A stretch of DNA of 64,000 nt from the NCBI GenBank assembly GCA_030141605.1, contig JAQGDQ010000084.1, positions 481,001 through 545,000 on the forward strand, given 5' to 3'. Numbering within the stretch: position 1 is the first letter of the stretch; each line of letters opens with the position of its first letter. Source of the stretch: Tubiluchus corallicola (taxonomy: Eukaryota; Priapulida; Priapulimorpha; Priapulimorphida; Tubiluchidae). The notes below the pieces were generated by a model, which saw only the letters and a program-made list of their open reading frames with translations, was not told the origin of the DNA and ran no database searches. The position numbers and the translations under genes were made by a program. Shown one piece after another: positions 10,662 through 24,200 of the stretch.

Positions 10662-11000
10662 GTGTGCAGCAGAAAAATTCTTATTACAAAAGTGAGAATA
10701 TAGTCAAACCTCATTAAAATGCTAGCCCCTTTATAATGCCATTGTTAGGCCAACATTGTTTAACATCAACACTCATATTATTGGCGAAACAAAATACCCA
10801 TATTAGTACACACATGTGTATTAATGAGCTCGTATAATGACATACGCACAGTAAGTGTAAGTATATAGACAAGTATAATTGGCAAATGCCTAGTATGAGT
10901 ATGAGTAACTGACTAATTCTAGGAAACTACTATAGTTAGTTACGCGTAAGCAGCTAGTGACATCTAGCGGTTAGCGTCCTAGACGTTTTGAGTACAGTAG
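10662..11000. other. Stretch with possible MITE end, no gene
   Basis: Around 10702 the phrase ATAGTCAAACCTCATTAAAA resembles the start of pogo-type elements, but I cannot find the partner end. Nothing else is recognised. Confidence 0.35.
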
Positions 11001-11009
11001 GCGACTGGC

Positions 11010-11202
11010 TACCAGCCAATAACCTGTATTTGTTTACATCACGTGACTTTTTGTACCTGAGTGGCTCGCCATTGACATGAGCACGAACTTGAAAGATAAC
11101 CTTATTAACAGTAGCGGGTCTGAGTATGTGTGGTACTGTACCGAAAATAGATTTTGCGTAAGTCATAATCGAATTTGTTCGAAGCGCCGTCATTAAAGAG
11201 GT
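11010..11202 (+). promoter_or_regulatory. Possible promoter and first non-coding exon of the CH-domain gene
   Basis: This is richer in CpG than its flanks. It has a CCAAT box (11016-11020) and a palindromic E-box TCACGTGA (11039-11046; USF/TFE3-type site) 19 bases apart. At about 11202 the sequence AAAGAG|GTAATTATTT could serve as a splice donor. The next acceptor on the strand that precedes a recognised exon is at 12134, whose exon starts with 8 bases of 5' UTR. This is inference from position and motifs only. Confidence 0.3.
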
Positions 11203-11454
11203 AATTATTTTTTAATTTAGATTTAATTAAGCCATGATTCGTCTAGATCTGTACAATAAGTTGACAAATCCCCACAAAACTGTCAAAAGTGGGACGATAG
11301 TCACTTATAGTTGAACACGACGTAGTGTAGCGTCTAGAGCTTTGTATGCTGCATTAAATTGTTTAATTAACGATATCATATCGCCTGATACGGTTTTAGT
11401 TACTATGAATTAAGTGCTAAGTTTTGTTATACATGTGAACACTATAGTGCAAAA

Positions 11455-11960
11455 GTTATTGTACCTTTTTATAAAGCTGTAGTTGGACCAATGCTTGAAT
11501 ATGCGTGCGTTGTTTGGTAACCACAGTATGTTAAAATGCTTTAGAAAGAACTGAATGGAGGTGTGTTAGTCTGGCCTCTGATATTAAACATGACTGTATT
11601 TTCTGTTGAACAACACTGTGATACTATAGATCTTATTAAGTGTTATAAAATCATTAGTGGTAGTATTATTTTGCGTAGTGACAATTTTTTTTCTAGACTA
11701 CTACGTGATTTACGTGGACACAGTTTTAAGTTATTAGTACAATACTCTCGCATTAATATCAGAGTCCATTTCTTCTTGTGTTGTGGGCCCTTGGAATTCA
11801 CTTAATAGTGAAACAGTTGATGCATCAAATCTGCTGCAATTTTGCAAATTGTTGAGCAAATTGTAAGCAAACAAGAAAAAACGGAATTTTGTGTGTCTAT
11901 CTTGAAAATACCGTACTCCCAGAGGCCTAATCAGCTGGTAAAGTGCAACTAGATTTTTTG
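11455..11960 (+). pseudogene. Decayed non-LTR retrotransposon reverse transcriptase, C-terminal piece
   Basis: Read with several frame changes and stops, the + strand gives VPFYKAVVGPMLEYACVVW, then LIKCYKIISG, then LRGHSFKLLVQYSRINIR and FF...VVxPWNSL-like text, then a VDASNLLQFCKLLSK-like end. The order 'YKALVRPxLEYA.xVW ... L..YKI..G ... RGHS.KL ... R...FF..R....WNSLP ... V.A.S...FK..L' is the standard end of CR1-like reverse transcriptases. Broken by a TAA after the VW motif and by frameshifts. Confidence 0.7.
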
Positions 11961-12134
11961 ACAAAGTGAAAAATCTGCTGAAAAATGGATTTCATTATGA
12001 TGACTCTACGAGATCATTTCTTGTTAAATAATTGGGAATTATGTATTATAATGTATTACTGTGTCAAATTTTGGGAAGCTATTCTTTATTGCTAAGCTGT
12101 TAATTTATCTTTCTTGCTTTTTATGTTATTTTAG

Positions 12135-12244
12135 ACTGAAAAATGGAAGATAACAGATCAGCCAGTCAAACGAGTTCTTATGTGGATGATGAATTGGAGT
12201 TTTACACAGATTTAGCATTACAAGAAAGCCAACGTTGGATAGAA
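12135..12244 (+). CDS. CH gene exon 1 (start codon exon)
   Basis: The acceptor TATGTTATTTTAG ends at 12134 and the donor GAA|GTAAGAAC starts at 12245. ATG at 12143 has an in-frame TGA six bases upstream, so this is the true start for this exon, with at least one untranslated exon upstream. It encodes 34 residues, MEDNRSASQTSSYVDDELEF and then YTDLALQESQRWIE, ending in phase 0 inside the first CH helix. The QRWIE ending is where LMO7/LIMCH1 proteins read (A/E)QRWIEAVTG. Confidence 0.85.
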
Positions 12245-15200
12245 GTAAGAACTAAGTTTGATTTTTAGTATGTTGCTCATACAATGCAATGTTAAATCTT
12301 GGGGATAATTAGTAATTTGTAATTTATTGTACTCCACTTCAGCATAATTACGTTATCACATCACTTTGTAATTGTTATACATCAAATCAATTGTAGTTAC
12401 AATAATTGTAAAAGAACTATATTAATATATTTACTAACTGCTCAATAGTTTATCAACAGGAAATATCTGTTGCGTGGTGGTCAAGAAGCAAAGCTTGTAA
12501 GTCCACCATGAAAAGTGGAGAAAAAACTGCTTAATTAACAAGTGAAAGAATTATAGAAGAGCGGGAATAGTTAAGACAAAAAATATATTACTATTTATTG
12601 CAAACCAAGTTAGGACATATTTCAACACAACCATAGAGGAAAACAGATTTTACCAAATGTTACCAAATCTTGAGGACCTCGCAATCTTGAGGGACCCTAG
12701 ACTGCAGCCTGCGTTAGCCTATAAGATAGTCTGACCCTGCTTGTAGCCATTGTGTATATTATTCTGCAGGTAGCTGTAGTTAAGTAATTTAGGATGAAAA
12801 TTTATTTCAACGTTGTCACATGGTCACCAAATTTGGTGATTGAGTAAGCCTTTATAGTGGGGTGCGTAAGTCTTCCTTGACCCCTAGTCAAGTAGGAAAT
12901 AACTTACGGTATTTGGTGGCAACACGAGAATATAGCAAAATAATCTAGATCATTCAGTCCATCCGGGCATTTTGTGGTGGATGTCTGGAGTTACCTTTAC
13001 AGGCTTTTGATAACTTTACTTACCGCGAGGACAGAAGCAGCTCTGGCATGGCCGGTTTTTGATGAATGCAGTCTCTGAATTAGAACTATTTTAATCAATT
13101 ATTGTGCAGTTCTATGAACTATCACATGCTCATTTCTTTTGCCAGCTTTTAACTGGATTATTGGAAAAACACTCATCCAGTTTTCCACTTTTGTCTCGTA
13201 AAGTTGCGCAAAAGTTTAGCTCGTAATTTGGAACATTGGAATTTAATGTTTACAACTTTCGCTGTACAAAGTGCATTATTGTACCACACAGACATAATCG
13301 ATTTTTAAGAGTGATATGATTTAAATTAACTGTCACTATCACGAACAATGGTTTCTCAGTTCTACAAAATGGTGGGTTTGAGTGAGCGAGTTAAGCTAAC
13401 TTCGTTCAATTTGATATCATCAATAAAAGATGATCGGTGCGCCCCGTATGACAGGTTTTCACGTTTCACATAAAATTAATGTGAAATGTTTTTATTACTT
13501 TGCACGTCTCACCGTGGAACAGGATTTATGGTGTCAAATAAAAGCTCTTTGTAATCGTTCTATATAGACCTAAGCTTTATTTAACAGTCATGACTGTTTT
13601 GCTGTATTTAACTTTAAACATTTTCACAAGGACAATCAAAGTATCTGGATTAGCTAACAACGTCATTTAGACTGATACATTTACAAATATTCTGATTATG
13701 GTTACGTGAGCCTAAACGATTTTGCCTGACGTTAAATGGCCATGAATTACACGTTAGGATAGTTTGCAAGTTTAATTCAGGGTTGAAGAGTTTTTAATAA
13801 GATGACGTGAAAGATGGCTCTTTCATCTGTGATGAAAGGTGGCATATAAGCTAAGTAACTTCGCTAGGTTGCTGTTCCAGATTTAACCACTCTAACTTGG
13901 TGTGCTCTAGGTGAATGATTTGTATGCTTATAATCGAATGATAAGTAATGGTATGGCATATTTGCCAAATATAATTGTGTACAATTTTCTTACTGGTCAT
14001 AGTACATCTACACACATAAATTATGCATTTTTTCTTTTATTGTTTTTTTAATAATGAGAAGTACTAGTGTCTTATGGTTCAGATTGAGCCCTTATTGGAT
14101 AAGAGTGAGTGTTATTTGTACCTGAGTGTTTTATAGAGGAGATGAAAATAAAGTTTATCTATCAGTTTTATCTGTTTACCTATCTGTGTGTCTGTCTGTC
14201 CATTCATCCATCCATCCATCCATCTCTTTTTCTGTCTGTCTGTCTATCCATCCGTCAATCTATCTCTCTATCAAGCTATCTGCTTATTTAACTGTCTGCC
14301 TGCCTGTCTGTCTATCTGCCTGTATGTCTGCATATCTATCTATCTATCTATCTGTTTAACTGTCTGCCTGCCTGTCTGTCTATCTGCCTGTATGTCTGCA
14401 TATCTATCTATCTATCTGTTTAACTGTCTGTCTGTCTATCTATCTGTCTGCCTGCCTGTCTGTCTGTGTATCTGTCTGTCTATCTATTTATCTGTCTATC
14501 CGTCTGTCTAACTATTCTTGCATTTCTTGTTATTTTTTTAAAAAGTAAGAGAGATACGAAAAGAGGAAAAGGAAAAAATAAAGTGGGTTTAATCTATGCT
14601 GCTGCTTAGTCTCTATTGCACTGACACTGATCTGAATTGAACATTATGTTGACTATGTTACTAGGACAACCCCGCTGTTATTGGTATGAAGTACATCAAC
14701 TGACAAAGGTGTAAATCTCCCAGGGTAGGTTCGTTCTAATTAAGTGTTCAATTTGGTCGCCAGGGCGTATCCAGAAACGGGATATATGGATGTGCGAAAC
14801 CAGTCGTGCTGTTGTCCTTTTTCGCACATCCCTGGACTGCTGGACGAGTGCTTTCTAGAATTCGTGACAGTTAATCAGTATTCCTCGGTTAGTTTAGTAA
14901 TACCAGTGCCCTAATACAACTCATTGTATCATTGTACTGAGAGGTAATTGAACTGAGCGATTTGATCTCTGCAATCAGCCCCATTAGCCGACTTTCTCTT
15001 TTAGCTGACGTTCTTTCCTAAATGAATTCATGTTCCTTTAGCACACGACCTTGGACTAGTTGGCACTCTCCCTATTATCTTATCAAGTGATTACAGTTAT
15101 TTACCTGGTTGTGAACGGAACGTTGAAGGTATGATAATAGAGTAATGTAGGATAGAGTAGCCACCACAGGACAAATAAAACTCTGTGTGTTATCGACGCG

Positions 15201-18200
15201 CTAGGAGATTTTCGTTGTTCTACTTTCCTCTGCGATGTGTATTCAGAACTTTCTACTTTTTTCTTCCACATTCTGCACCATACTGTGGTTTTGGTTATCT
15301 TGTTGCAAACTCGTGTGCTATTGTCCTTGAAGCACAGGATTAACCTAGCTAATAATAATCACGGTTCTTTTCTTCCAAACTTCTGTTTCATTCATTTTTG
15401 TTCGAGACACGTACGTCGTGTGAATGTGATATAACAAATGTTTCGAAATATGATGCAGACAGCTAGTTGTTATAAACAACAATTTCGCTTAGGGTTGGAA
15501 CGATTTTTGGAAGGTAGATCTAACTCACTTACCACATCATATAATTTCATCTTTTTGAAATTACGGTATTTTTTAGGAATTCTTTTTTTTCGGTTTAAGA
15601 TAGCATGGGTTCAAAGCAGTTAATTCACCAAAAAAAAAAAATATTTTTGCCGTTGAAAATTATGTTATTTTGTGATCTAACTAGTCGTCACTAGTTGCGC
15701 TCGCCCGCCGTTAATTAAATTTTAACCTATTATTTAATTGTCAGAAATCTTTTGGTATTATTATATGTGTTAAAATGTATACATTTTATCATACTTCAAA
15801 ATGGGGTAGGATATGAAAAATCGTCCTGTTTAGCTTCAAATCTTATGAAGTTGTACCAAATTCTTTGGTTTCGTTTCTTCCAGAAAATCTAACGCAGGAT
15901 TATTAACTGTGTTAAAATGTATATTTTTTTATCGGACTTGAAAATGGGGTAATATATGAAAAATGATCCTGTCTTCCTTTAAGAAAATTGATCTTGAAAG
16001 TTTTTGCACGTTTCTTGCTGGCTTGCTGGGATGCTACATGCAGAAGGCGCTGTAAATTCCAGTTTATAAATGCGCAAAAACTGCCATCATCTCCGTATTT
16101 TGATTACATTTAATCACACGATGTGTTGAATTATCAACGAATGCAAAAACTGTCGTTAGTTTAACGCTAACAGCCGTGAATAATAATAATAATAATGCAG
16201 TGCTGGCTGTAGAAATTTCACAAATTAATCACCAAGTTCATGGGAGCACTGGCTGTATACGGTCCGAGACCTGAAAGCACCTGGTTTTGAAGTTGGTTGC
16301 GCTTTGAGATGACGTGCAGGAAATGGACGAAATAAAATGGACGAACGAGAAATAGTAACGAGACGCTGCAGCCATTATTAATTAATTAATGTTACTGCTG
16401 TAATTATGGACATAATCTAGCAGTAACATTAATTAACTGGATTTAAATACAAATAACCTATCACCAAATTTGAATGTTCTATCAGTGCAAACTTGGATCC
16501 TATTTCTTCATTGAAAGCGATGCTTCCGTCATATTCGTGAATTTGGGAACTAATCATATTCTGTTCCTCGGACTGTCAAATAAAAACAATGTTTCTCTTG
16601 TCTTGAAAACCGTAGCTTGTTCTAGAGAGACTGGTTGTTTTACTAAACATGATTTCAACTAAATGAAGTTGCAGGATAATCAGTATTGAGTACCGAATAT
16701 TTCGATGGCAAATAAGATTGTTTAACAAGACTGCAGGCTTTTTATTCTGGGCAGAAAAATAAGCTTTTTCGTAGTTTCGTTGTGCGCAAGCGTATTTGCT
16801 GCAGGTCAAAGGTTAAGTGTGCCGGAGTAACGTGTCTTAACTACAACCATGAGGTAACGTATGTGTAAAGCAAAACCGTTTACCGCATCAGTTCAGTAAC
16901 TTGAGTTGTTTTACGTGGACTTTACATAGTTATACATTAGTCTATGCGTCGGGTGATTTTCTAGTAGAATCTTACTTGAGAACAAGAAGAAATGAACTAG
17001 GTAAGGTTCTAGCCAGCTGTTAAAACTTTTACTATTACAACAGCATGGGCTGCGAGGCGTTGTCAAGTGTACACAAATGCGTTGTCTAGTACAGTTAACC
17101 TTTGACCTTTTTACGATCATCATCAATCGCCGGAACTGTGAAAAGGCTTATTATCCGCTGATTTTCTGTTAATGTTTTATACGTGTTTGATGTTTCCTTC
17201 TCAAAGCCGAGTGGCTATTTGCAATTGAAACAAATGTAGTTATTTCACTAACGATTAGAAAATATGTGTGTCGGGCTGCTAGAAGCAGGTGTAAGCAGAC
17301 CTAACAGTCATAGTTTACGAATACTTATTACGTAGCCGTCAGCAACAAACATATGGTGCTTTTCTAGTTGCCACGAACTTAGTCTGATTAGCACATGATT
17401 TCATTTAATTATTACTGGTATAAAATCTGATGGAGCGTGCTGTCTCTTAATAAATTAATAAGTATCATACTGTGATTAAAATTTAAACATGTATGATAAA
17501 AAGATTATGAGTATTAGAAGGTGGTGCTGAGAAGCCAGTGGCATAGAAGTGTCTGATGCATGTTGGACTAGCTGCTGAATTTACTTGTCCTTGAAGGCAA
17601 ATATTTATAGTAGAATATTGTTTGCCGATGCCTGCTTTCACTGATTTTGAGGGCACATTTCTTCTAGCAGACTTTTGACTGCCAAGTCTCCAATAGACAT
17701 GCGATATTCACCCATTTGAGGGCGACAGACTGGCGTAGCTGAATCAGCCTGTACCTGTATGTCCGTGTCTTATACGTCGCTTGTGGCTCCATCTCTTGGT
17801 GGTGCCAGATAACAGCATCGCAAAAGATACTTACAATCATTAATTGAAATCGGTCGGTATCTCATGCAGAAAAAATATACGTAGAACGATACTGACGATC
17901 TTTAATTGAAATCGGTCGGCATCGCATGAAGAAAAAAAACACATGTAGAACGATACTGACGATCTTTAATTGAAATCGGTCGGTATCTCATGTCGAAAAA
18001 ACACATGTAGAACGATACTGACGATCTTTAATTGAAATCGGTCGGCATCGCATGAAGAAAAAAACACATGTAGAACGATACTGACGATCTTTAATTGAAA
18101 TCGGTCGGTATCTCATGTCGAAAAAACACATGTAGAACGATACTGACGATCTTTAATTGAAATCGGTCGGCATCGCATGAAGAAAAAAAAACACATGTAG

Positions 18201-21200
18201 AACGATACTGACGATCTTTAATTGAAATCGGTCGGTATCTCATGTCGAAAAAACACATGTAGAACGATACTGACGATCTTTAATTGAAATCGGTTGGTAT
18301 CTCATGTCGAAAAAACACATGTAGTACGATACTGACAATCTTTAATTGAAATCGGTTGGTATCCCATGCCGAAAAAAATACATGTAGAACAACGAGTATG
18401 TAAAAAAACTTGTTTTCATAAAGTAAAGGACATAAACTGCATGTAATTACTGAATGTCCACTGTATGCTCGTATAAGGAACATTTTGGTATTCTCTCTGA
18501 CTTGTATTAACTTTCGGTATATCTCCTAATGAGAAGTTTGTGTCTTTAAATTCGTCACAGGATGTAGAAGTTATAAAAATCAATGCTAGATCGGTCCAGA
18601 AATCTTTGACTGCAGACCTGAGTGAGTGAGATAACTCAGAGCAAGCCTGACTGATTAATTACAATAATTGTAGAAATCTATGTATAATATTAAGGCATTT
18701 ATAAATACGTATGCACACAGTTTTATTGCATGCGTTTGTATATGCTTGAGTCATTATACCATGGAGATGTTGGTTTCTATTTTGTATTGTGTGGTGAAAT
18801 ATGTTTTTTTTCGTTTCTAGTATAATCAGTTTTTTATCGCCATCTATTGTATGGTTTAGTAAATATTATTAAAAGCGTAGGTTTGACGCATTATTACTTA
18901 TTAAGGTGTGTACTGCATGTAATATAACAGATGTTAAAATATTATTACATCCTGAAACTTGATTATATTAAAACATGAAAGTCCTGTGACCTTTGTTCAT
19001 CTAAACAAGAATAAGTGAACAGTGTTGAGAACGTCTTCGATGACGCACTTTTCAAAAATTTGCTTAGCAGCATTATCGTAGCCTGCTACGCCAGCATATT
19101 TAGCCTAAAGCTGTAGGATTGTCGCTTCCTTACTATAACAATTCACTTTACCTCTAAACTCATAACAAAAGTCTATGATGTCATGTAATAATCTTGTCCA
19201 ACAGACCTAGTTTTGGCATTTTAGGACCTTCAAAATGATGGAAACAGATTTAATGCCACTACAAGGAATAATAAAATGTTCATATGCATCGCAAAATTGA
19301 TTTATTGCATTCAACTTACAGACCACCAAAGGTCAATGTACCTGATTATTTTTGTGAAAGATCTAGTAAATTTCATCAGTACTATGCGTGCTGATTACCC
19401 GCATTTACTACAGTTATAATTACGATGTAATACTGTAAAACGACCAGCTTAGTGATTTTTGCATCGTGATGTATAACCATTTTCTGCGGCTGATTATTTA
19501 TTTTATTTTTGTTTATTTCATCCTCACCCAATAGTAAAATACAGTCTACAATAAAAACAATATAATGTAAAACACGTGAGGAAAAAACATACAAATAAAA
19601 TATTTACAAGAGTGTGGTAAAGACACAAAGAGATTAACTGCTTACAAGTGTCTGTTGTGTACAAGGAATTTATGCAAGTTAACTTTGTATAAGCGGCTTT
19701 TAAATAACTTAATATTTTGTGCACTTACGAGGGGTGGACCATCAACATATGCAGGCAATGAGTTCCAAATCTGTACAACTCGATTTAAGAAAAATTGACC
19801 AAATGATACTTTAGCTGTTCGATGCTCGAAAAGCTTCAGAGAATGATTTTGCCTTGTTCTATTGCAAGATACACGGGTAAAAAATTTGCCAAAATCAACA
19901 TCAACTTCTCTATGAATAATTTGGTAGCATAAAGCTAAATCTTTTTGAATGCGTCTCCCTCTAAGAACTAGATGTAGATTATATGGATTTCACTATGATT
20001 TGCGTACGAGCTGGCAAAATTTTGTTTTAAAGTACAGTGTGCAATTGTAAATGTAAAGAAGTGACAGGGTAAAAGGAGTATACTGCACTTTTATAGAAGT
20101 GCTGTATAGACAAATTTCGTTAGTTGGCCTGAAAGCAGCTTTCCTGTATTTACTACTGTACAGGGATTGTAGGAAAAGATGGTACAGGAAAATGGCACGT
20201 AAAAAGGAACATAAAAAATGACACAGGTGGAAAAGTAGATAAAAATGGCACAGGTAAAACGACACAGGAAAATGCACAGGTAAAAACGACACAGGAAAAA
20301 TGGCACAGGTAAAAACAACACTGGAAAAATGGGACCAATGGAGAAATAGGAAAAAAGGTGCAGGTAAAAATGGCGCACTTAGTAAAATGTGAATTTATGG
20401 TTAGGATTACTGGGGGGGGGGATAACTATTTTAGTTATTTTTACCTCTGCCAAGGAAGTTATGCTTGCTTCAACACAGTTTGTTTAGTTGTTTTTTGTCT
20501 GTTATGGCATTAAGCCTATTACGCAAATGCTTAATGGATTTCCATGAAACTTACTTGACCGAACACCACGTACAAACAACATTCGTGAAGCTCTTCGTGG
20601 AGGTCTGAGAGAGAGTGTTTAGTGTTATTTTTTATTATCTCCACCAGGACCACCAGGGCAAACAACTGTGAGTTAATTCCAGGTTCCATTTCGAAAAATT
20701 TTCGCTTGAATATTAATATTGAATATTCGCTTAATTATTGTATAACCTTACAAGCTGACCTGGCATGTAAATACCGTTTCCGAAATTAATGGTTAAACAA
20801 AGGTAGGTAAACACTATGTGGAGTATTCGCGAGTTATTGATTATAATTCTATTTAATGGGCAAAATAACTTTTGCTGTTCTATATAATACCGACACTGGT
20901 ACATTTTTGTATGCCTGCTTGTTTATCTTTGTGTTAAATTTTTGAATCAAAAGAATCAGACGAGTAAGTTTAGGAGTGTTCAGCTTTAGCAGAGATCTGC
21001 TTCCTACTGAGTGCATTCTAGTTTTATTATAGACACCTTTTGCGTCAAAATAACACGTCTTTTCCTACTTTTGCATTTCTGCCATTATTTCCAGTGCCAT
21101 TTTACCTACATTTCTATTTGTGTCATTTTTTCCTACTATTCCATTTCTGCCATTGTTACCAGTGCCATTTTTGCCTACATTTCTATTTGCGCCATTCTTA

Positions 21201-24200
21201 CCCGTGGCACTTTTTCGTGTGCCATTTTTGCCGTGCCATTTTCCTGTGACATTTTTTGTGTGCCATTTTTGCCGTGCCATTTTTACATGTGTCACTTTTA
21301 CCGCGCACCGTTGAACGATTCTTTGTGATTTTTTTCAAGGCATTGTTGACATAAATGTGTACTATACTGTGTAACTGTAATCTTTATATTAGGTCATTTG
21401 TAGTACGTTTGAATTCTCCTAGTTCGGTGAAATACAGTAGCGTCTACAATGTCGATTTGTATCGTTATCTGGCATTCGAGACAGCGGGTTTGCTTTGTTG
21501 ATTCTTTGAGACTGCAGCGAAACATCTTCTCGTGAAAAATTGTTTCATTTTCTGAGGTTTTTTTTAAATAATAACAAGGTCGAACACTTCCCGTATTTGC
21601 AAATGCATTTTGCCCATTCATTACGGCTAGCACCGTGGAAGTAGGTCTTTCTCGGCGGGTTAAACTGCAATTAATCATCTAACCTGGAACTCGGTGACAA
21701 GACTTAGCGATGTCGCAATTAGCTCCACGCTGCTAAAGACTTTTTGAATAATTTGTAGCTTGTTGAAAATGTGTTTGTGTAAAATTTTGAAAACTTCCTG
21801 GTACAGTTTTTGCGCGAATTGTCTGTGTTTTGGTAGAATTCTGCTCATGTTTTGCAATGGGCCCCTATACAGTATCTTCCTCTTGTTGAGTTCGTACCTT
21901 TGTCAACTTATGTTTATGTTTACAATTTATAAATTAACTTATTTCCCCAAAGGACACTCGCCTGTGTGCATACATATAAAAATTTGCTTACTTAGCGTAT
22001 ATATCAAAGTTAAATTTTACATACTAATATACAAATAATAATGATGATGTTGTTTTCAATGTTAAAATACATATTTACATAAACAGGCCTCTAGCTCCAG
22101 GCAAAGCCTTGACTTGCAAGTACACACATGCATATATATATATAGTTACAAGAATATAGTTACATAGATAGTTCAAAAACACAAGTAATTCATTAGTTAA
22201 CACTCAAAATTGAAATATACGAAGTTCACAGAGTACAGAAGCGATACCAGAAACGATTATCAATGTACATCATCCTGTTAGTTATATAAAAGTATGATTG
22301 CTCAATAACTGGTGTTTAATTCAAAAGTGAGATAGTTTGTATATGAGCTGTATCGCTGAAAGTTTCAGTACGGGAATAAAATGAACTAAATTTTGTAGAC
22401 GAGTTAAACATTTAGATGTTACAACGTTAATAATAAAATGTTTTTTTCTTTAAAACTTACAAATACGTCAATTATGTAGTAAAATCACATAAATGGAAGT
22501 ATGTTTAAACCGATTTTGATGTACTGATCTACTTTTTACGAAGGCAGACTCAGTAGTCAGACAGTAGCAGTAAAATGATTCACACGTAAGATAAAGGTAT
22601 TTCTTCGTGACCGCAGTGTTAAAGTTTTAATTGGTAAGCAAAACAAATAGTCTTGTTACAGTACGCCTATCAGAAAATTTACAACTTGTTGTTAATGCTT
22701 AACATTTGGCTTTCCTAGCTGTAAAGTTCTGTACACATGTTTAAGATTATCTACCAAAGTAAATAAGATTGTTCCGTTCCGCCTGCAAGTATGCTTTGTT
22801 GTCGGTCGCATACTGTAGTTGTCTAGCCCCTGTAGTCGCCCTATAGTGAACTCAGAGTAGTGGTAATTAACGTTAGGCGATTTAGCTTACTTCATGGAAT
22901 TTAGTGCCTTGTGCGGGAGAATATTCGGCTGGCATTTGTTTGATTTTGTGAGTTGTTGATAGATGGTGCTGGTGTGCAACGCGCGGAGTCTGATGGTCGA
23001 AGTGCAGCTTGGTTGAGAACTCGATGGATTTTGAAAGATACTTCATCGCGGAGAGTAGCAAAAGAACGGCGGCAGAAGGTGGCCGGTGTAATGTCATTCA
23101 ACGATTGATATACGCGCCATATGATATGATTGGTTCAAAACGTTATATTATATAATGCTGGTACCTCTGATACTCGTATATTTAATTTTTAGAATTTACA
23201 TACCTAACATCACAAAACCAAATTATTCATGTTGTAGTGTAATATAATAGTTTACATGGACATAAAAAATTCCCCATTTATCAAAAAATTATCCAAACTG
23301 CGTAAATTACTTTTTTAAAGTTACTCACTTTTTGAGCAATTTGGTTTTACCGTATTTAAGAATAAGTTAAGGTGTACGATGTTAAAATAAAGTGGCCACG
23401 TTAACTTCTAAAGAATTAAAAATGGTTATTAATATAATGTTATATTTATTGTTTGATTTCTTTTCACTAATATCTGCTTACGTTGCCGTTGATCTCTCAG
23501 GGTTTGGCCACTAATTAGTGCTCAAAGCTTTCACACCACCACATTGAATTTAAATCCTCCCTGACCAATTTTCTTCGCCATAAATGCGTAACTGCCACAT
23601 CCCAAAACCTCTAAATTCGGTTTCGCTCTGGGAATGATCTCCTAATGACCTCTAATCGAATGTCCAACCTTGTGGTGTGTCAAATACTTGCGACCCTAAA
23701 CTGCCAGGAATTTACAACCCCCGCACAATTACAGACCCCACAGTAGCAATTATTGTGTGCGTGTAGTTTGCCAAAGTGCGTGATTTATGTCGAATAGATG
23801 ACTTTGTCGGTAAGGGACAGATATTGCTGGAAAAACGCCACACGTGTGCTAACTGCTGGCTTACCTGGCAGGCTCATCTACCTGGCTAGAAACTCAGATT
23901 GTAGTTGCATTGTTGCGTTGTTGCGATGCTTTAGCAACATTTGGAAGTTTTCGAAGGTTTGTCGTTGAACATTGCAAATTCCAAACCCTGAAGCCTGTAA
24001 ATAACGACAGCTACGAGGTCAGGTCCATTTCCTCTTTGTTACCAAATGAATTTCTTTGAAAATACAGAACAGTTATCAAATATTAGGGGTGAGCATTCTC
24101 TACCCGAAAGCGAATTCGAATCGAATTTGTGACTTTCGAATTCCAATCGGACTGAATTTCAGTATTTCGAATCCGAATCGATTTCGAATTGAATTTGAAA

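Noticed and set aside
17834-18390. CRISPR-like regular spacing
   Set aside because: No unique spacers; the whole 62-bp unit is repeated, and the genome is eukaryotic.
20091-20378. Cys/His/Phe/Pro-rich minus-strand frames resembling zinc-rich peptides
   Set aside because: Translation of the 16-bp array; several frames are open at once.
21394-21678. 94-codon minus-strand frame with several Cys
   Set aside because: No domain recognised and no splice or start context; left uncalled.
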